In this document: positions 53,998 to 62,723 of the stretch, in pieces
How the letters are laid out: each line of letters starts with the position of its first letter
How positions within the stretch are numbered: the first letter of the stretch is position 1
Position numbers and translations under genes: made by a program
The notes under the pieces: model-generated
Seen by the model: the letters and a program-made list of their open reading frames with translations, nothing else
What the model was told of the DNA's origin: nothing
Databases searched by the model: none
Assembly: GCF_009760925.1 (NCBI RefSeq)
Contig: NZ_VRLV01000003.1
Span: 620,001 to 684,000, forward strand
Reading direction: 5' to 3'
Origin: Nonomuraea typhae
Lineage (GTDB): Bacteria; Actinomycetota; Actinomycetes; Streptosporangiales; Streptosporangiaceae
DNA length: 64,000 nt

Positions 53998-54477
53998 GTG
54001 ACGGTCCATGCCATCCGGCTGTTCGGCGATCCGGTGCTGCGAGAGGTGGCCGAGCCGGTCAAAGAGTTCGACCGGGAGCTGCGGGGGCTGGTGAAGTCCC
54101 TGACGATGACCATGCGGGCGGGCGCCGGGCGCGCGGGGCTGGCCGCCCCGCAGATCGGGGTGCCGCTGCGCGTGGTGGTCTACGACTACGACGGCAAGGC
54201 GGGGCACCTCGTCAACCCCCGGCTGGAGCCGTCGGAGCGCAGGATCACCGCGGACGAGGCGTGCCTGTCGGCGCCCGGCGTCTGGTGGCCGCTGGAGCGT
54301 TCCTACATGGTCACCGCCCGTGGTCGCGACATGTTCGGCAAATCGGTCACCGTGCGCGCCCTGGGGGTGCTGGCGCGCGTGTTGCAGCACGAGTGCGACC
54401 ACTTGGAGGGCGTCCTGTTCAGCGACCATCTGCCCGCCGACGAGCGTGCGCGGTTCCTGGCCACCGTGTCGTCCTAG
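53998..54477 (+). CDS. def: Peptide deformylase
   Basis: Metalloenzyme removing the N-formyl group from new proteins, 159 residues from GTG 53998 (SD GGGGAG). Motif 1 is RAGLAAPQIG (residues 45-54), with Arg in place of the first Gly. Motif 2 is EACLS (87-91), with metal ligand C89 and Ala in place of Gly. Motif 3 is QHECDH with H131, E132 and H135. Catalytic residues are intact; the two substitutions suggest a secondary paralogue rather than the main housekeeping deformylase. The genome probably holds another copy (inference). Confidence 0.9.
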   Translation: MTVHAIRLFGDPVLREVAEPVKEFDRELRGLVKSLTMTMRAGAGRAGLAAPQIGVPLRVVVYDYDGKAGHLVNPRLEPSERRITADEACLSAPGVWWPLERSYMVTARGRDMFGKSVTVRALGVLARVLQHECDHLEGVLFSDHLPADERARFLATVSS

Positions 54478-54519
54478 GTTCGCGCGGGTACGGCCCCCCA
54501 CGTACCGTGCGTCACCGGG

Positions 54520-55110
54520 TCACCAGCGGTTCCACCCGACGGCCCGCGCCCATTCGGCCAGGCCGCCGCCGCGGATGCCGGCCGCCACCGGGACCGGCTC
54601 GCTCAGCACCCGCTCGGCCATCTCCTCCATGCTCCCGGCCACCTCGTCCGTGAGCGTGAGCGCCGGCCGGGAGTCCGGCGAGGACGGCACCAGGATGCCG
54701 CGTGCCCCCGCGGCCCGCGCCGTCTGCATGTCGACGCCGGAGCCGCCCACCAGCAGGCAGTCGCGCGGGCTGACGTCCAGGATGGCCGCCGCCCTGATCA
54801 CCAGGCCGGGCCCGGGCATCCGGCACGTGCAGCCGTCCGTGACGCCGTGCACGCAGATCGCCCAGGCGTCGAACGGCCCCATCGCCTCCTCCACCCGGTT
54901 GTTGACCCGGTCCATCTCGTCCGGCGTCAGCCACCCCTCGGCCAGTCCCGGCTCGTTGACGACCACACCCACCGGCACATCGGCCCGCCGCAACCGGCTC
55001 AGCGCCCGGCGCGCGCCCGGCAGCGGCTTGACACACCGCGGATCCCCGCCACGGATCAGCGTCCCGTCTCGGTCGAAGAGCACGGCCGCCGGGCGATGAC
55101 GATCGAACAC
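54520..55110 (-). CDS. HAD-IIIA phosphatase (GmhB-like)
   Basis: Phosphatase of 196 residues. GTG 55110 is chosen because GGAGG lies 8 bases upstream; a GTG at 55119 is too close to that SD. Motif I is VLFDRDGTLIRGG. A zinc-loop-like CVHGVTDGCTCRMPGPG matches the C-x-H...C-x-C-R-x-P pattern of heptose bisphosphate phosphatases. GGSGVDMQTARAAGARG is motif IV, with SGVD where GDxxxD is usual. The first acidic residue of that motif is replaced, so activity is uncertain. It is divergent from the glycosyltransferase, with which it may share a pathway. Confidence 0.78.
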   Translation of the reverse strand: MFDRHRPAAVLFDRDGTLIRGGDPRCVKPLPGARRALSRLRRADVPVGVVVNEPGLAEGWLTPDEMDRVNNRVEEAMGPFDAWAICVHGVTDGCTCRMPGPGLVIRAAAILDVSPRDCLLVGGSGVDMQTARAAGARGILVPSSPDSRPALTLTDEVAGSMEEMAERVLSEPVPVAAGIRGGGLAEWARAVGWNRW

Positions 55111-55267
55111 GTCGCACACCTCCGTCAGAATGCCGCCCAGCTACCCGCCCGCACCCCGGCTACACCCCCGCTCAAGCCACCGGTTCGCATGCCGCCGGTC
55201 ACACCGGGCAGACGAAGTCCCGGTGACCGGCGGTCACCTCCTCATCGACTGTGAGGGAGCTGAGCAC

Positions 55268-56458
55268 ATGAACATCGACCTGGTCTCCGAACACGCGGAT
55301 CCGCTGGCGGCGGTCGGCGGCGTCGACGCGGGCGGGCAGAACGTCCACGTCGCCGCGCTGGCCGCCGCCCTCGCCGACCGCGGGCACTACGTCGTCGTCC
55401 ATACACGCCGCACCGATCCCGCCCAGCGGGACGAGGTGCCCCTGGCACCGGGCGTCACCGTCTCCTATCTGGCCGCCGGCCCTCCGGTCCCGGTGCCGAA
55501 GGACGAGCTTCCGCGGTACATGCCGGAATTCACCCGCCGGCTGGCCTTGCGCTGGGCGCGAACCCGGCCGGACGTCGTGCACGCGCACTTCTGGATGAGC
55601 GGCCTGGCCGCGCTGGCCGCCGCGGACGGCATCCCGGTGGTGCACACCTACCACGCGCTCGGCGTCGTCAAGCGGCGCTGGCAGGGCGGCGCGGACAGCA
55701 GCCCGCCGCAGCGCCTGGCCGCCGAGCGCGAGATCGCCCTGAGGGCGCACGCGATCCTGGCCACGTGCAGCGACGAGGTCGCCGAGCTGCGGGCGATGGG
55801 CGCGCACGGCAGCCGGGTGGCGGTCGTGCCCTGCGGCGTCGACCTGGACCGCTTCCACCCCGCGCCAGAAGGCGAGCGCCCTCGCGGGTTCCAGGTGCTG
55901 TGCATCAGCCGGCTGGTGCCGCGCAAGGGCGTGGAGACCGTGGTCCGGGCGCTGGCCGAGGTCCAGGGCGCGGACCTGGTGGTCGCCGGCGGCGCGCAGA
56001 CGGACCGGGAGGCCGGCCGGCTGCGCGACCTGGCCCGCCGCCACGGCCTCGACGGCCGGGTCAGCCTGATCGGCAGCGTGCCGCGCGAGAGGGTGCCCTG
56101 CCTCATGCGCTCGGCCTCGGTCGTCGTGGCGGTGCCGTGGTACGAGCCGTTCGGCATGGTCTCGATCGAGGCGATGGCCTGCGGGGTGCCCGTCGTGGCC
56201 TCGGCCGTCGGCGGGCACCTGGACACCGTGGCCGGGTGCGGCGTGCTGGTCCCGGCCAGGAAGCCGAAGGCCCTGGCCAGGGCGCTGCGCGAGCTGCGTG
56301 ACGACCCGGCGGGACGCGCGGCCCTGGGCGCGGCCGGCGCGCGCAGGGCCACGCTCCGGTACGGCTGGCCGCGCGTCGCCGAGCAGACCGAGGCCGTCTA
56401 CCGCCAGGTCCTGGACGGCCGCCCCGTGGGCCTGACCGCCTTGGACGGCTGCTCCTGA
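55268..56458 (+). CDS. GT4-family glycosyltransferase
   Basis: Retaining GT-B glycosyltransferase of 396 residues from ATG 55268 with SD GAGGGAG. The N-terminal AVGGVDAGGQNVHVAALAAA loop is that of sucrose-phosphate synthase/MshA-like enzymes. DVVHAHFWMSGLAA, VVPCGVDLDRF, CISRLVPRKGVETVV and the donor-site E-x7-E in YEPFGMVSIEAMACGVPVV complete the pattern. It may glycosylate a small molecule or cell-wall precursor. MshA was considered because mshC is next door, but the family is too broad to say. The last 20 bases and stop are partly duplicated downstream. Confidence 0.82.
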   Translation: MNIDLVSEHADPLAAVGGVDAGGQNVHVAALAAALADRGHYVVVHTRRTDPAQRDEVPLAPGVTVSYLAAGPPVPVPKDELPRYMPEFTRRLALRWARTRPDVVHAHFWMSGLAALAAADGIPVVHTYHALGVVKRRWQGGADSSPPQRLAAEREIALRAHAILATCSDEVAELRAMGAHGSRVAVVPCGVDLDRFHPAPEGERPRGFQVLCISRLVPRKGVETVVRALAEVQGADLVVAGGAQTDREAGRLRDLARRHGLDGRVSLIGSVPRERVPCLMRSASVVVAVPWYEPFGMVSIEAMACGVPVVASAVGGHLDTVAGCGVLVPARKPKALARALRELRDDPAGRAALGAAGARRATLRYGWPRVAEQTEAVYRQVLDGRPVGLTALDGCS

Positions 56459-56518
56459 CCGGCTCTCCCGGGCCGGCTCCCGACCGGCCGCCCCTTGGCG
56501 GCTGCTCCTGAGCCGGCT
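56439..56518. repeat. Duplicated 3' end of the glycosyltransferase gene
   Basis: The end of the gene, CCTTGGaCGGCTGCTCCTGA with trailing CCGGCTC (56439-56465), recurs almost unchanged at 56493-56518, including the TGA. GACGGCCGCCCC at 56413 also recurs near 56482. The second copy lies in the 70-base gap before mshC and lacks about 11 bases of the first. Confidence 0.7.
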
Positions 56519-56528
56519 CGGCCGGGGT

Positions 56529-57746
56529 CTAGAGCCGGACGCCCAGCAGAGCGTCGGTGAGGTCGCGGACCAGGGCGGGGGCGGTGGCGTCCGTGCCGCC
56601 CTCCTTGAGGGCGCGCTCGGCCCAGGCGTCCACGGCCGCCACCGCGCCGGGGGCGTCCAGGTCATCGGCCAGCCGCTCCCGCACCTCCCGGAGCAGTTCC
56701 CCGGCCTGTGGCCCGGCGGGCAGCGCGGCGGCCTCCCGCCAGCGGGCCAGCCGGGTCTCGGCCGCGGCGAGCTGGGCCGGGGTGTACTCCCAGTCCTCGC
56801 GGTAGTGGTGGGCCAGCAGCACGAGGCGGATGGCCATGGGGTCGTGCCCTTCGCGCAGCCGGGAGACGAAGACCAGGTTGCCCTTGGACTTCGACATCTT
56901 CTCGCCGTCCAGCGCCACCATGCCCGCATGCGTGTAGAAGCGGGCGAACGGCCACTCCCCGGTGGCCGCGTGCCCCTCGGAGGCCCCGCACTCGTGGTGC
57001 GGGAAGATCAGGTCCGAACCGCCGCCGGCCACGTCGTACCCGGGGCCCAGGTTCGCCAGCGCGATCGCGGTGCACTCCACGTGCCACCCGGGACGCCCGC
57101 GCCCGAGCACGGTCTCCCACGCGGGCTCGCCGGGCCGCTCGGCCCGCCACAACAGCCAGTCGAGGGGGTCCCGCTTGCCCTCACGCCCGGGGTCGCCGCC
57201 CCGCTCGGCGAACAGCTCCAGCATCTCCTCCTCGGAGTACCCGGACACCTCACCGAACTTCGGCGCGGCCGCCCTGCTGAAGTAGACGTCGCCGTCGAGC
57301 GCATAGGTGTACGGCTTGAGCCGCTCGATCAGCTCGGCCACCTGGTCCACGACCTCGGTCACGCCCACGTACTCGCGCGGCGGCACGATGCGCAGCGCCT
57401 CCATGTCGGTGCGGAACAGCTCGATCTCGCGCTCGGCGAGGTCACGCCAGGCGACGCCCGTCTGCTCCGCGCGCTCCAGGAGCGGGTCGTCGACGTCGGT
57501 GGCGTTCTGCGTGTAGTGGACCTCGAGCCCGTTGTCCCGCCAGACGCGGCCGACCAGGTCGAAGGCGAGGTAGGTGTTGGCGTGGCCCAGGTGGGTGGCG
57601 TCGTAGGGGGTGATGCCGCACACGTACATGCGGGCCACGGGGCCCGGCTCGGTCTGCCTCACCTGCCGCGCGGCGGTGTCGTACAGCCGCAGCGGGACGC
57701 TCTCGCCGGGCAGTTCAGCAATATTCGGGGCAGACCACGATCTCAT
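56529..57746 (-). CDS. mshC: Cysteine:glucosaminyl-inositol ligase of mycothiol synthesis
   Basis: ATP-dependent ligation of cysteine to GlcN-Ins, the third step of mycothiol biosynthesis. It has 405 residues from ATG 57746. Derived from cysteinyl-tRNA synthetase: [19 protein letters not shown] (HIGH-type motif with a zinc cysteine), [10 protein letters not shown] and [10 protein letters not shown] (further zinc ligands), [10 protein letters not shown] (KMSKS). The start [20 protein letters not shown] and the short length, lacking an anticodon domain, separate MshC from CysS. It overlaps the NRDE gene by 4 bases. Confidence 0.95.
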   Translation of the reverse strand: MRSWSAPNIAELPGESVPLRLYDTAARQVRQTEPGPVARMYVCGITPYDATHLGHANTYLAFDLVGRVWRDNGLEVHYTQNATDVDDPLLERAEQTGVAWRDLAEREIELFRTDMEALRIVPPREYVGVTEVVDQVAELIERLKPYTYALDGDVYFSRAAAPKFGEVSGYSEEEMLELFAERGGDPGREGKRDPLDWLLWRAERPGEPAWETVLGRGRPGWHVECTAIALANLGPGYDVAGGGSDLIFPHHECGASEGHAATGEWPFARFYTHAGMVALDGEKMSKSKGNLVFVSRLREGHDPMAIRLVLLAHHYREDWEYTPAQLAAAETRLARWREAAALPAGPQAGELLREVRERLADDLDAPGAVAAVDAWAERALKEGGTDATAPALVRDLTDALLGVRL

Positions 57747-58399
57747 GCCTGTGAGCCTATCCGGCTCGTGAGGTCGCGGAACTCGGTGGTGACCGCGTCC
57801 GCGGAGAGCCTGACCATGGTCACCGACAGCGAGGCGTAGAGCCTGCCGTCGGGCAGGTCGTGGCGCAGGATCAGCGCGCCCGGCGCCGGGGAGTGCGGCC
57901 CGTCGGTCAGGGGCCACCAGTCCGTGGTGGCGCTGAAGCGGGGCAGCTGGGCCTGGACGCGGGGGTCGCCGGGGTCCAGGCCGGTGTTGACGATCACGGA
58001 GACGCCCTCGGGCAGGGTGCGGGCGGCCTGCCGTACCCCGTCCCAGCTCCACAGGCGGGCGCCGGAGACGTCGGCGAGGAGCAGGTGGAAGGGGTCGTAG
58101 GCGGCGAGGTCCACGTCGGGCAGGCCGCCCGCGGCCAGGGCCTTCAGCGGGAGGTCGCCGCGTGAGACCCGCACGTTGTCGGGGGCGGCGGTGCCGCGGC
58201 CGTTGAGCAGCGCGGCGGCCCGGCGGGTGGCGGGGTCCACGGCCAGCCAGGTGCCTCCCGCCTTGAGGTCACGGCCGCCGACGACACCGGGGTACTCGGG
58301 CCAGTGCTCACCCGGACCTTCCCAGGGGCGGTCTGCGAGCTCGTCGCGCACGCCCATCAGGGTCAGGGGGGCACCGGTCCTCACGATCACCGTGCACAT
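57743..58399 (-). CDS. NRDE/TANGO2-family protein
   Basis: Protein of 218 residues from ATG 58399, starting MCTVIV with the conserved second-position cysteine of the NRDE family (possible N-terminal nucleophile after Met removal). [34 protein letters not shown] and ALLNGRG follow the family pattern; NRDE is replaced by VRDE. The stop overlaps the mshC start (ATGA), so the two are translationally coupled. TANGO2 relatives have been linked to haem handling, but no function is established for the bacterial ones. Confidence 0.85.
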   Translation of the reverse strand: MCTVIVRTGAPLTLMGVRDELADRPWEGPGEHWPEYPGVVGGRDLKAGGTWLAVDPATRRAAALLNGRGTAAPDNVRVSRGDLPLKALAAGGLPDVDLAAYDPFHLLLADVSGARLWSWDGVRQAARTLPEGVSVIVNTGLDPGDPRVQAQLPRFSATTDWWPLTDGPHSPAPGALILRHDLPDGRLYASLSVTMVRLSADAVTTEFRDLTSRIGSQA

Positions 58400-58589
58400 G
58401 GGGCACAGCGTAATAAACACCCATAACCCGGCCGGAGGCGGGGTTCACATCGGTAGCCAGGGGGTGGCCGGCCGACTCGGGAGGAGAGGCAGCGGGCTCG
58501 AATCGGCGACCAGGGAGTCGGCTGGGGTTCAGGACGCTCAGGCCGGTGGCTGGGAGGGGGTTGGCGGGTCAGGGGAGGGCTTCCGGTGC

Positions 58590-59357
58590 TCAGATGGGGG
58601 GCCAGGGGATGGCGGGCCAGTCTTCCGAGGGGTAGGGGTGGACGCCGGTGTCGAGCAGGCGGCGTACGCGGGTCCAGGTGGCCTCGACCTCGGCCAGGGT
58701 CAGGAGCTGGCGCAGGCGGCGGCCGAGCGCTCCGGACTCGATGTCCCGCTCGATCTTGGCCAGCACCGCCACCGCGTCCCTGGCCAGCGGTTTGCCCCGC
58801 CACTGCCACAGGACGGTGCGCAGTTTGTCCTCGGCGGCGAAGCAGACGCCGTGGTCCACGCCGTACACGTGCCCGTCGGGCAGCGGCAGCAGGTGCCCGC
58901 CCTTGCGGTCGGCGTTGTTGACCACCGCGTCGAAGACGGCCATGCGGCGCAGCCCGGGATGGCGGCTGCGGACCAGGCGCATGAGGTCGATCTCGTGCTC
59001 GGTGTCGATCCACAGCTGGCACATGCCGGGGCCGAACGGCCCGTCGCGGTAGACCGTGGGCGGCACGATGCCCCAGCCGGTGGCCTGCGAGACCTCGAAG
59101 GCGGCCACCTCACGGGCGGCGAGGGTGCCGTCGGGGAAGTCCCACAGCGGCCGTTCGCCGCGCACCGGCTTGTAGACGCAGGCCGCGGTGCGCCCGGCCA
59201 GCGTCACCGAGCAGTACAGGGTCATGTTGGTGGCCTCGACCAGGCGGCCGGCCACATCGAGGCGGCCGTCGCGCAGCAACCTCAACGCTCCCTCGTCCTG
59301 GACGGCCGAGGGCGGGGAGCTCTTGAGTACCGGCTCGCTCTCCTGGGCACTGCTCAC
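58590..59357 (-). CDS. SCO1664-type conserved protein (PI3/4-kinase-like fold)
   Basis: Protein of 255 residues from GTG 59357, overlapping the DUF3090 stop by 4 bases. Blocks such as ACVYKPVRGERPLWDFPDGTL, VVNNADRKGGHLL and VYGVDHGVCF recall the lysine, catalytic-loop and DHG/DFG motifs of phosphatidylinositol kinase-like proteins. I know it as the actinobacterial SCO1664/TIGR03843 family. It always travels with DUF3090 and the phosphatase below (family knowledge). The substrate is unknown; a kinase or Ser-ADP-ribosylation-like role is only a guess. Confidence 0.85.
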   Translation of the reverse strand: MSSAQESEPVLKSSPPSAVQDEGALRLLRDGRLDVAGRLVEATNMTLYCSVTLAGRTAACVYKPVRGERPLWDFPDGTLAAREVAAFEVSQATGWGIVPPTVYRDGPFGPGMCQLWIDTEHEIDLMRLVRSRHPGLRRMAVFDAVVNNADRKGGHLLPLPDGHVYGVDHGVCFAAEDKLRTVLWQWRGKPLARDAVAVLAKIERDIESGALGRRLRQLLTLAEVEATWTRVRRLLDTGVHPYPSEDWPAIPWPPI

Positions 59358-59902
59358 GATGCTGCCTCACCCCCGCGGTATCCGTTCAGGCGCACGCACA
59401 CATGTCCGTCGGCGTCGAGCGGCTGGCCGCACAAGGGGCAGGGCGGCCGTCCGGCTGCGACGATACGCAGAGCCCGCGCGGTGAAGGCGCGGGCGGCCCC
59501 CGCGCTGATCCGCACCCTCAGCAGGGCGGGCTCGGGAGCCTCCTCGTCCTCCTCGTCGACGACCTCCTGGGCTTCGATGACGACCTGGGAGGTGTCGGAG
59601 TCCCAGGCCAGCGCCATCGTGCCCACGCGGAAGTCCTCGTCCACGGGCAGGTCGAGCGGGGCGTCGTCATTGAGGTCATTGGGGGCGATCGCGGGGATCT
59701 GGGCGGTGCCTCCGCTGCGCCGCAGCACTTCGTCGAGCAGCTCGTCGAGCCGGCCGGCGAGCGCCGCGACCTGGAGCTTCTCCAGCGCAACCGTGGTCAG
59801 CCTGCCCTCGGCACGGGCCTGCAGGAAGAAGGCTCGCGCCCCCGGCTGCCCCAAGGCACCGGCCACGAACCTCTCTGGTGGGTCGTAGTCGAAGACCGGC
59901 AT
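59354..59902 (-). CDS. DUF3090 family protein with C-terminal zinc ribbon
   Basis: Protein of 182 residues from ATG 59902. The sequence PVFDYDPPERFVAGALGQPG, ARAFFLQARAEGRLTTVALE and KLQVAALAGRLDELLDEVL is typical of DUF3090 (TIGR03847). The end, PPCPLCGQPLDADGHVCVR, holds C-x2-C and a further cysteine and histidine, suggesting a small zinc site. It sits between the histidine phosphatase and the kinase-like gene, with overlap to the latter. The function is unknown. Confidence 0.9.
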   Translation of the reverse strand: MPVFDYDPPERFVAGALGQPGARAFFLQARAEGRLTTVALEKLQVAALAGRLDELLDEVLRRSGGTAQIPAIAPNDLNDDAPLDLPVDEDFRVGTMALAWDSDTSQVVIEAQEVVDEEDEEAPEPALLRVRISAGAARAFTARALRIVAAGRPPCPLCGQPLDADGHVCVRLNGYRGGEAAS

Positions 59903-59911
59903 AGCCTGACC

Positions 59912-60601
59912 TTACGTGGTCCCGGATCCGCCGCCGACGGCGGCATCGCTCCCGGTGAGTTTTTCTCCCCCGTCTTTCTCCTCCGAATCCTCGGAGAGCC
60001 GCAATTCCCCCATATCGTTAAGTCTTATAACAAAGGGACGCAGTGGGGCATAGCGAATCACGGTAAGAGCCGCAGGATCGGATGTTATCCGTTGAAACTG
60101 ATCCAGGTGAAGCCCCAGAGCGTCGGCGACGATCGCCTTGATCACGTCTCCGTGGCTGCAGACGAGGTAGATACCCTTCAACCCCAGCCGGTCGTTCCAG
60201 TCACGCACCGCGGCCACCGCGCGCCGCTGCACCTCCGCCAGCGCCTCCCCGCCGGGGAAGACCACCGCGCTCGGATGCGCCTGCACGACCTTCCACAGCG
60301 GCTCCTCGGCGAGCTCCTTGAGGGGCCGCCCGGTCCACTCGCCGTAGCCGCACTCGACGAACCGCTCATCGGTCTGTACGGCGAGGCCGCGCCCGGCCGC
60401 CACCGCCCCGGCGGTCTCCTGGCAGCGCTCCAGCGGGCTGGAGACGATCGCGTCCAGCCGGACCCCGGCGATGCGCCCGGCCAGAGCCTCGGCCTGCGCC
60501 CGCCCGGCCTCGCTGAGATGCACGCCGGGAGTACGCCCGGCCAGCACAGGACCGGTCAGATCGGTCAGCCCGTGACGGGCCAGGAGAAGCGTGGTCACCA
60601 C
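59912..60601 (-). CDS. Histidine phosphatase family protein (MSMEG_4193 type)
   Basis: Phosphoglycerate mutase-like phosphatase of 229 residues. I chose GTG 60601; GTG 60598 and ATG 60628 are in frame and no SD is clear. The catalytic histidine is in LLARHGLTD and the second in CSHGDVIKA. RIAGVRLDAIVSSPLERCQE and ERFVECGYGEWTGRPLKEL complete the fold. It belongs with DUF3090 and the SCO1664-type gene. The C-terminus (EDSEEKDGGEKLTGSD) is acidic and likely disordered. It is divergent from the aldo-keto reductase. Confidence 0.88.
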   Translation of the reverse strand: MVTTLLLARHGLTDLTGPVLAGRTPGVHLSEAGRAQAEALAGRIAGVRLDAIVSSPLERCQETAGAVAAGRGLAVQTDERFVECGYGEWTGRPLKELAEEPLWKVVQAHPSAVVFPGGEALAEVQRRAVAAVRDWNDRLGLKGIYLVCSHGDVIKAIVADALGLHLDQFQRITSDPAALTVIRYAPLRPFVIRLNDMGELRLSEDSEEKDGGEKLTGSDAAVGGGSGTT

Positions 60602-60662
60602 GCAAGTGTCGCAGGCGTCTATCCCCATCTTCGACACGGCTGGACGGTACCCTGGCGGGATC

Positions 60663-61610
60663 ATGGAGCAGCGCTATGTGGGCCGCAGTGGCCTGTCGGT
60701 TTCCCGGCTCGGACTCGGCACGATGACCTGGGGACGTGACACCGACGCCGACGACGCGGCGGCGCAGCTGCGCACGTTCCTCGACGCGGGCGGCAACCTC
60801 GTCGACACCGCCGACGTCTACACCGGCGGCGACGCCGAGCGGCTGCTCGGCCGCATGCTCCGTGACTCCGTGCCCCGCTCCGAGCTGGTCATCTCCACCA
60901 AGGCCGTGGTCACCCCAGCCGGGCGGCGCCCGCGCGACGCCTCGCGACGCCACCTCATCGCCGCCTGCGACGCCTCGCTCAACCGGCTCGGCCTCGACTA
61001 CGTCGACCTCTGGCAGCTGCACACCTTCGACCCGGAGGTGCCGCTGGAGGAGACGCTGGCGGCGATGGACGCGATCGTCACCTCCGGCCGCGCCGTCTAC
61101 GCGGGCGTGTGCGACTACTCGGGCTGGCAGCTGGCCGCCGCCGCGATCGCCCAGCGCGCGGTGCCCGGCCGCATCCCCATCACCTCCGCCCAGGCCGAGT
61201 ACTCCTTGCTGGCCCGCGAGCCCGAGCGGGAGCTGCTGCCCGCCGCCGAGCACGTGGGCGCGGGCATGCTGGCCTGGTCGCCGCTGGGCAGGGGCGTGCT
61301 GACCGGCAAGTACCGCACCGGCATCCCCTCCGACTCGCGCGCCGCCACCCCGCACTTCGCCGAGTTCGTCCGGCCCTACCTCGACGAGCGCTCCCGCCGC
61401 GTGGTCGAGTCGGTGATGACCGCGGCCGACGGGCTGGGCGTCTCGCCGCTGGCCGTGGCCCTGTCGTGGGTGCGCGACCAGCCGTGCGTGGCCACCGCGA
61501 TCGTCGGCGCCCGCACCCACGCGCAGCTCTCGGCGATCCTCCTGTCGGAGGACGTGATCTTGCCGCGGGAGATCAGGGAGGCCCTGGACGACGTCTCGTC
61601 GCCGGACTGA
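60663..61610 (+). CDS. Aldo/keto reductase
   Basis: NADPH-dependent oxidoreductase of 315 residues from ATG 60663. The (beta/alpha)8 catalytic tetrad is visible: D in LVDTADVYTGG with the tyrosine, K in VISTKAV and H in LWQLHTFDP. RSGLSVSRLGLGTMTWG is the usual start and ATAIVGARTHAQL the cofactor region. There is no SD; TACCCT (60648-60653) 9 bases before the ATG may be a -10 element of a short-leader transcript. This gene adjoins the phosphatase/DUF3090 block in other actinobacteria too. Confidence 0.9.
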   Translation: MEQRYVGRSGLSVSRLGLGTMTWGRDTDADDAAAQLRTFLDAGGNLVDTADVYTGGDAERLLGRMLRDSVPRSELVISTKAVVTPAGRRPRDASRRHLIAACDASLNRLGLDYVDLWQLHTFDPEVPLEETLAAMDAIVTSGRAVYAGVCDYSGWQLAAAAIAQRAVPGRIPITSAQAEYSLLAREPERELLPAAEHVGAGMLAWSPLGRGVLTGKYRTGIPSDSRAATPHFAEFVRPYLDERSRRVVESVMTAADGLGVSPLAVALSWVRDQPCVATAIVGARTHAQLSAILLSEDVILPREIREALDDVSSPD

Positions 61611-61728
61611 ATGAGAGTCCCACTCGCGTATCACTAGTCGATACCGAATCGCAACTTTCGCCGAGAAACACCTGCCTCTCGGCGGTGATGTCCATAAAGA
61701 TTTCCTCCGAGGCGAAGTAGGAGGGCGC

Positions 61729-62580
61729 ATGAGGAGCAGGGCCGCATTCACGACGGGTGTACTCGCCGTGGCGTTGGCCGCCGTTCCGGTCGCGGCACCC
61801 GCCGCCGCGGCCGTCCAGGACTGCACCAAAGGCGGCGGGCTCCTCTCGGGCGTCACCAACAGCCTGTGCGAGGTGGTCGACGCGGTCACCGACACGGTCG
61901 ACGGGTTAACGGGCAAGGCCGCCGAGCCGGTCACCAAGGGCGTGGACGAGACCACCGGCGACGTCATGGGGAAGGTCGGCGGGGCCGTGCCCTCCGGCAA
62001 ACACAGCCCCACGCCCACTCCCACGGCCGGCGACGGGCAGCCCAGTCCCGGCAAGAGCTCCGAGCTGCTGCCGACCACCCTGAGCGAGGTGTGCCTGCCG
62101 GTGCTCGCCTGCGACGACCAGAGCGTCCTCGACCGGCTGACCCCCGGCCCGGCGCAGCCCGCCACGACCCGCGAGCCGCGCCCCTCCCCCACGCCGTCCG
62201 CCCGGCCCACCCACCGGCGCGAGGAGACCCAGGTCCTGCCCACGGCGGCGCCCACGCCGCCGCCGCCGAGCGAGCCGTACCTCATCGACACCCCGCAGCC
62301 CGTCGGGGAACGCCGCACGGCCGACACCGACGAGCCGCGCATCGACCTGCTGTGGCCCAACCCGTTCGCCGAGGACCTCGCCGTCCCGCTGCAGGACCGC
62401 CGGCTGGTACGGCCCAGCCCGCCGGCCTCCGACGCCGTCGGCACCGCGCTGACCGCCCTCCTGCTGGCCTCGGCGATCCTCGCCACCCGCGTGGCCCACC
62501 AGCGCAGGCGCAGGGCGGAGCAACACGACTCCATCCCGTTCGAGCCCGCCCGCGTGGGCGGCCGGCACCGCCTGGCCTGA
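61729..62580 (+). CDS. Secreted, Pro-rich, C-terminally anchored protein of unknown function
   Basis: Protein of 283 residues from ATG 61729 with SD AGGAGGG. A signal peptide (FTTGVLAVALAAVPVAAPAAAA) is followed by cysteines (DCTKGG, SLCEVV, EVCLPVLACDD) and a Pro/Thr-rich middle (HSPTPTPTAGDGQPSPG, PTAAPTPPPPSEP). A hydrophobic segment near 240-255 (ALTALLLASAILATRVA) and a basic tail (HQRRRRAEQ) make a C-terminal membrane anchor. The four cysteines could form disulphides outside the cell. The layout suggests a cell-surface protein; no domain is recognised. Confidence 0.75.
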   Translation: MRSRAAFTTGVLAVALAAVPVAAPAAAAVQDCTKGGGLLSGVTNSLCEVVDAVTDTVDGLTGKAAEPVTKGVDETTGDVMGKVGGAVPSGKHSPTPTPTAGDGQPSPGKSSELLPTTLSEVCLPVLACDDQSVLDRLTPGPAQPATTREPRPSPTPSARPTHRREETQVLPTAAPTPPPPSEPYLIDTPQPVGERRTADTDEPRIDLLWPNPFAEDLAVPLQDRRLVRPSPPASDAVGTALTALLLASAILATRVAHQRRRRAEQHDSIPFEPARVGGRHRLA

Positions 62581-62610
62581 GGTCGCACCGGCCTGACCGG
62601 GTTCTACGGC

Positions 62611-62723
62611 ACATGGCTTCTAGCTGCACCGCCGGACCCACCGGTGTCCCGTCCGCGCTTGCCGTATCACATGGCTTCTGGCCGCGCCGCCGGACCGGAT
62701 GGCTTCTAACCGCGCTGCCGTAC
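62611..62723. repeat. Three direct copies of a 25-27-bp element
   Basis: Copies at 62611-62637, 62669-62695 and 62699-62723 share ATGGCTTCT then (A/G)(G/A)C(T/C)GC(A/G)C(C/T)GCCG. The third copy coincides with the stop region of the minus-strand reading frame described at 62706-62906. The copies look like repeated gene ends rather than a mobile element. Confidence 0.7.

Noticed and set aside
55268-56458. mshA (first enzyme of mycothiol synthesis)
   Set aside because: The glycosyltransferase resembles MshA in its N-terminal loop and lies beside mshC. The GT4 family is large, and no residue I can see proves the inositol-phosphate acceptor.
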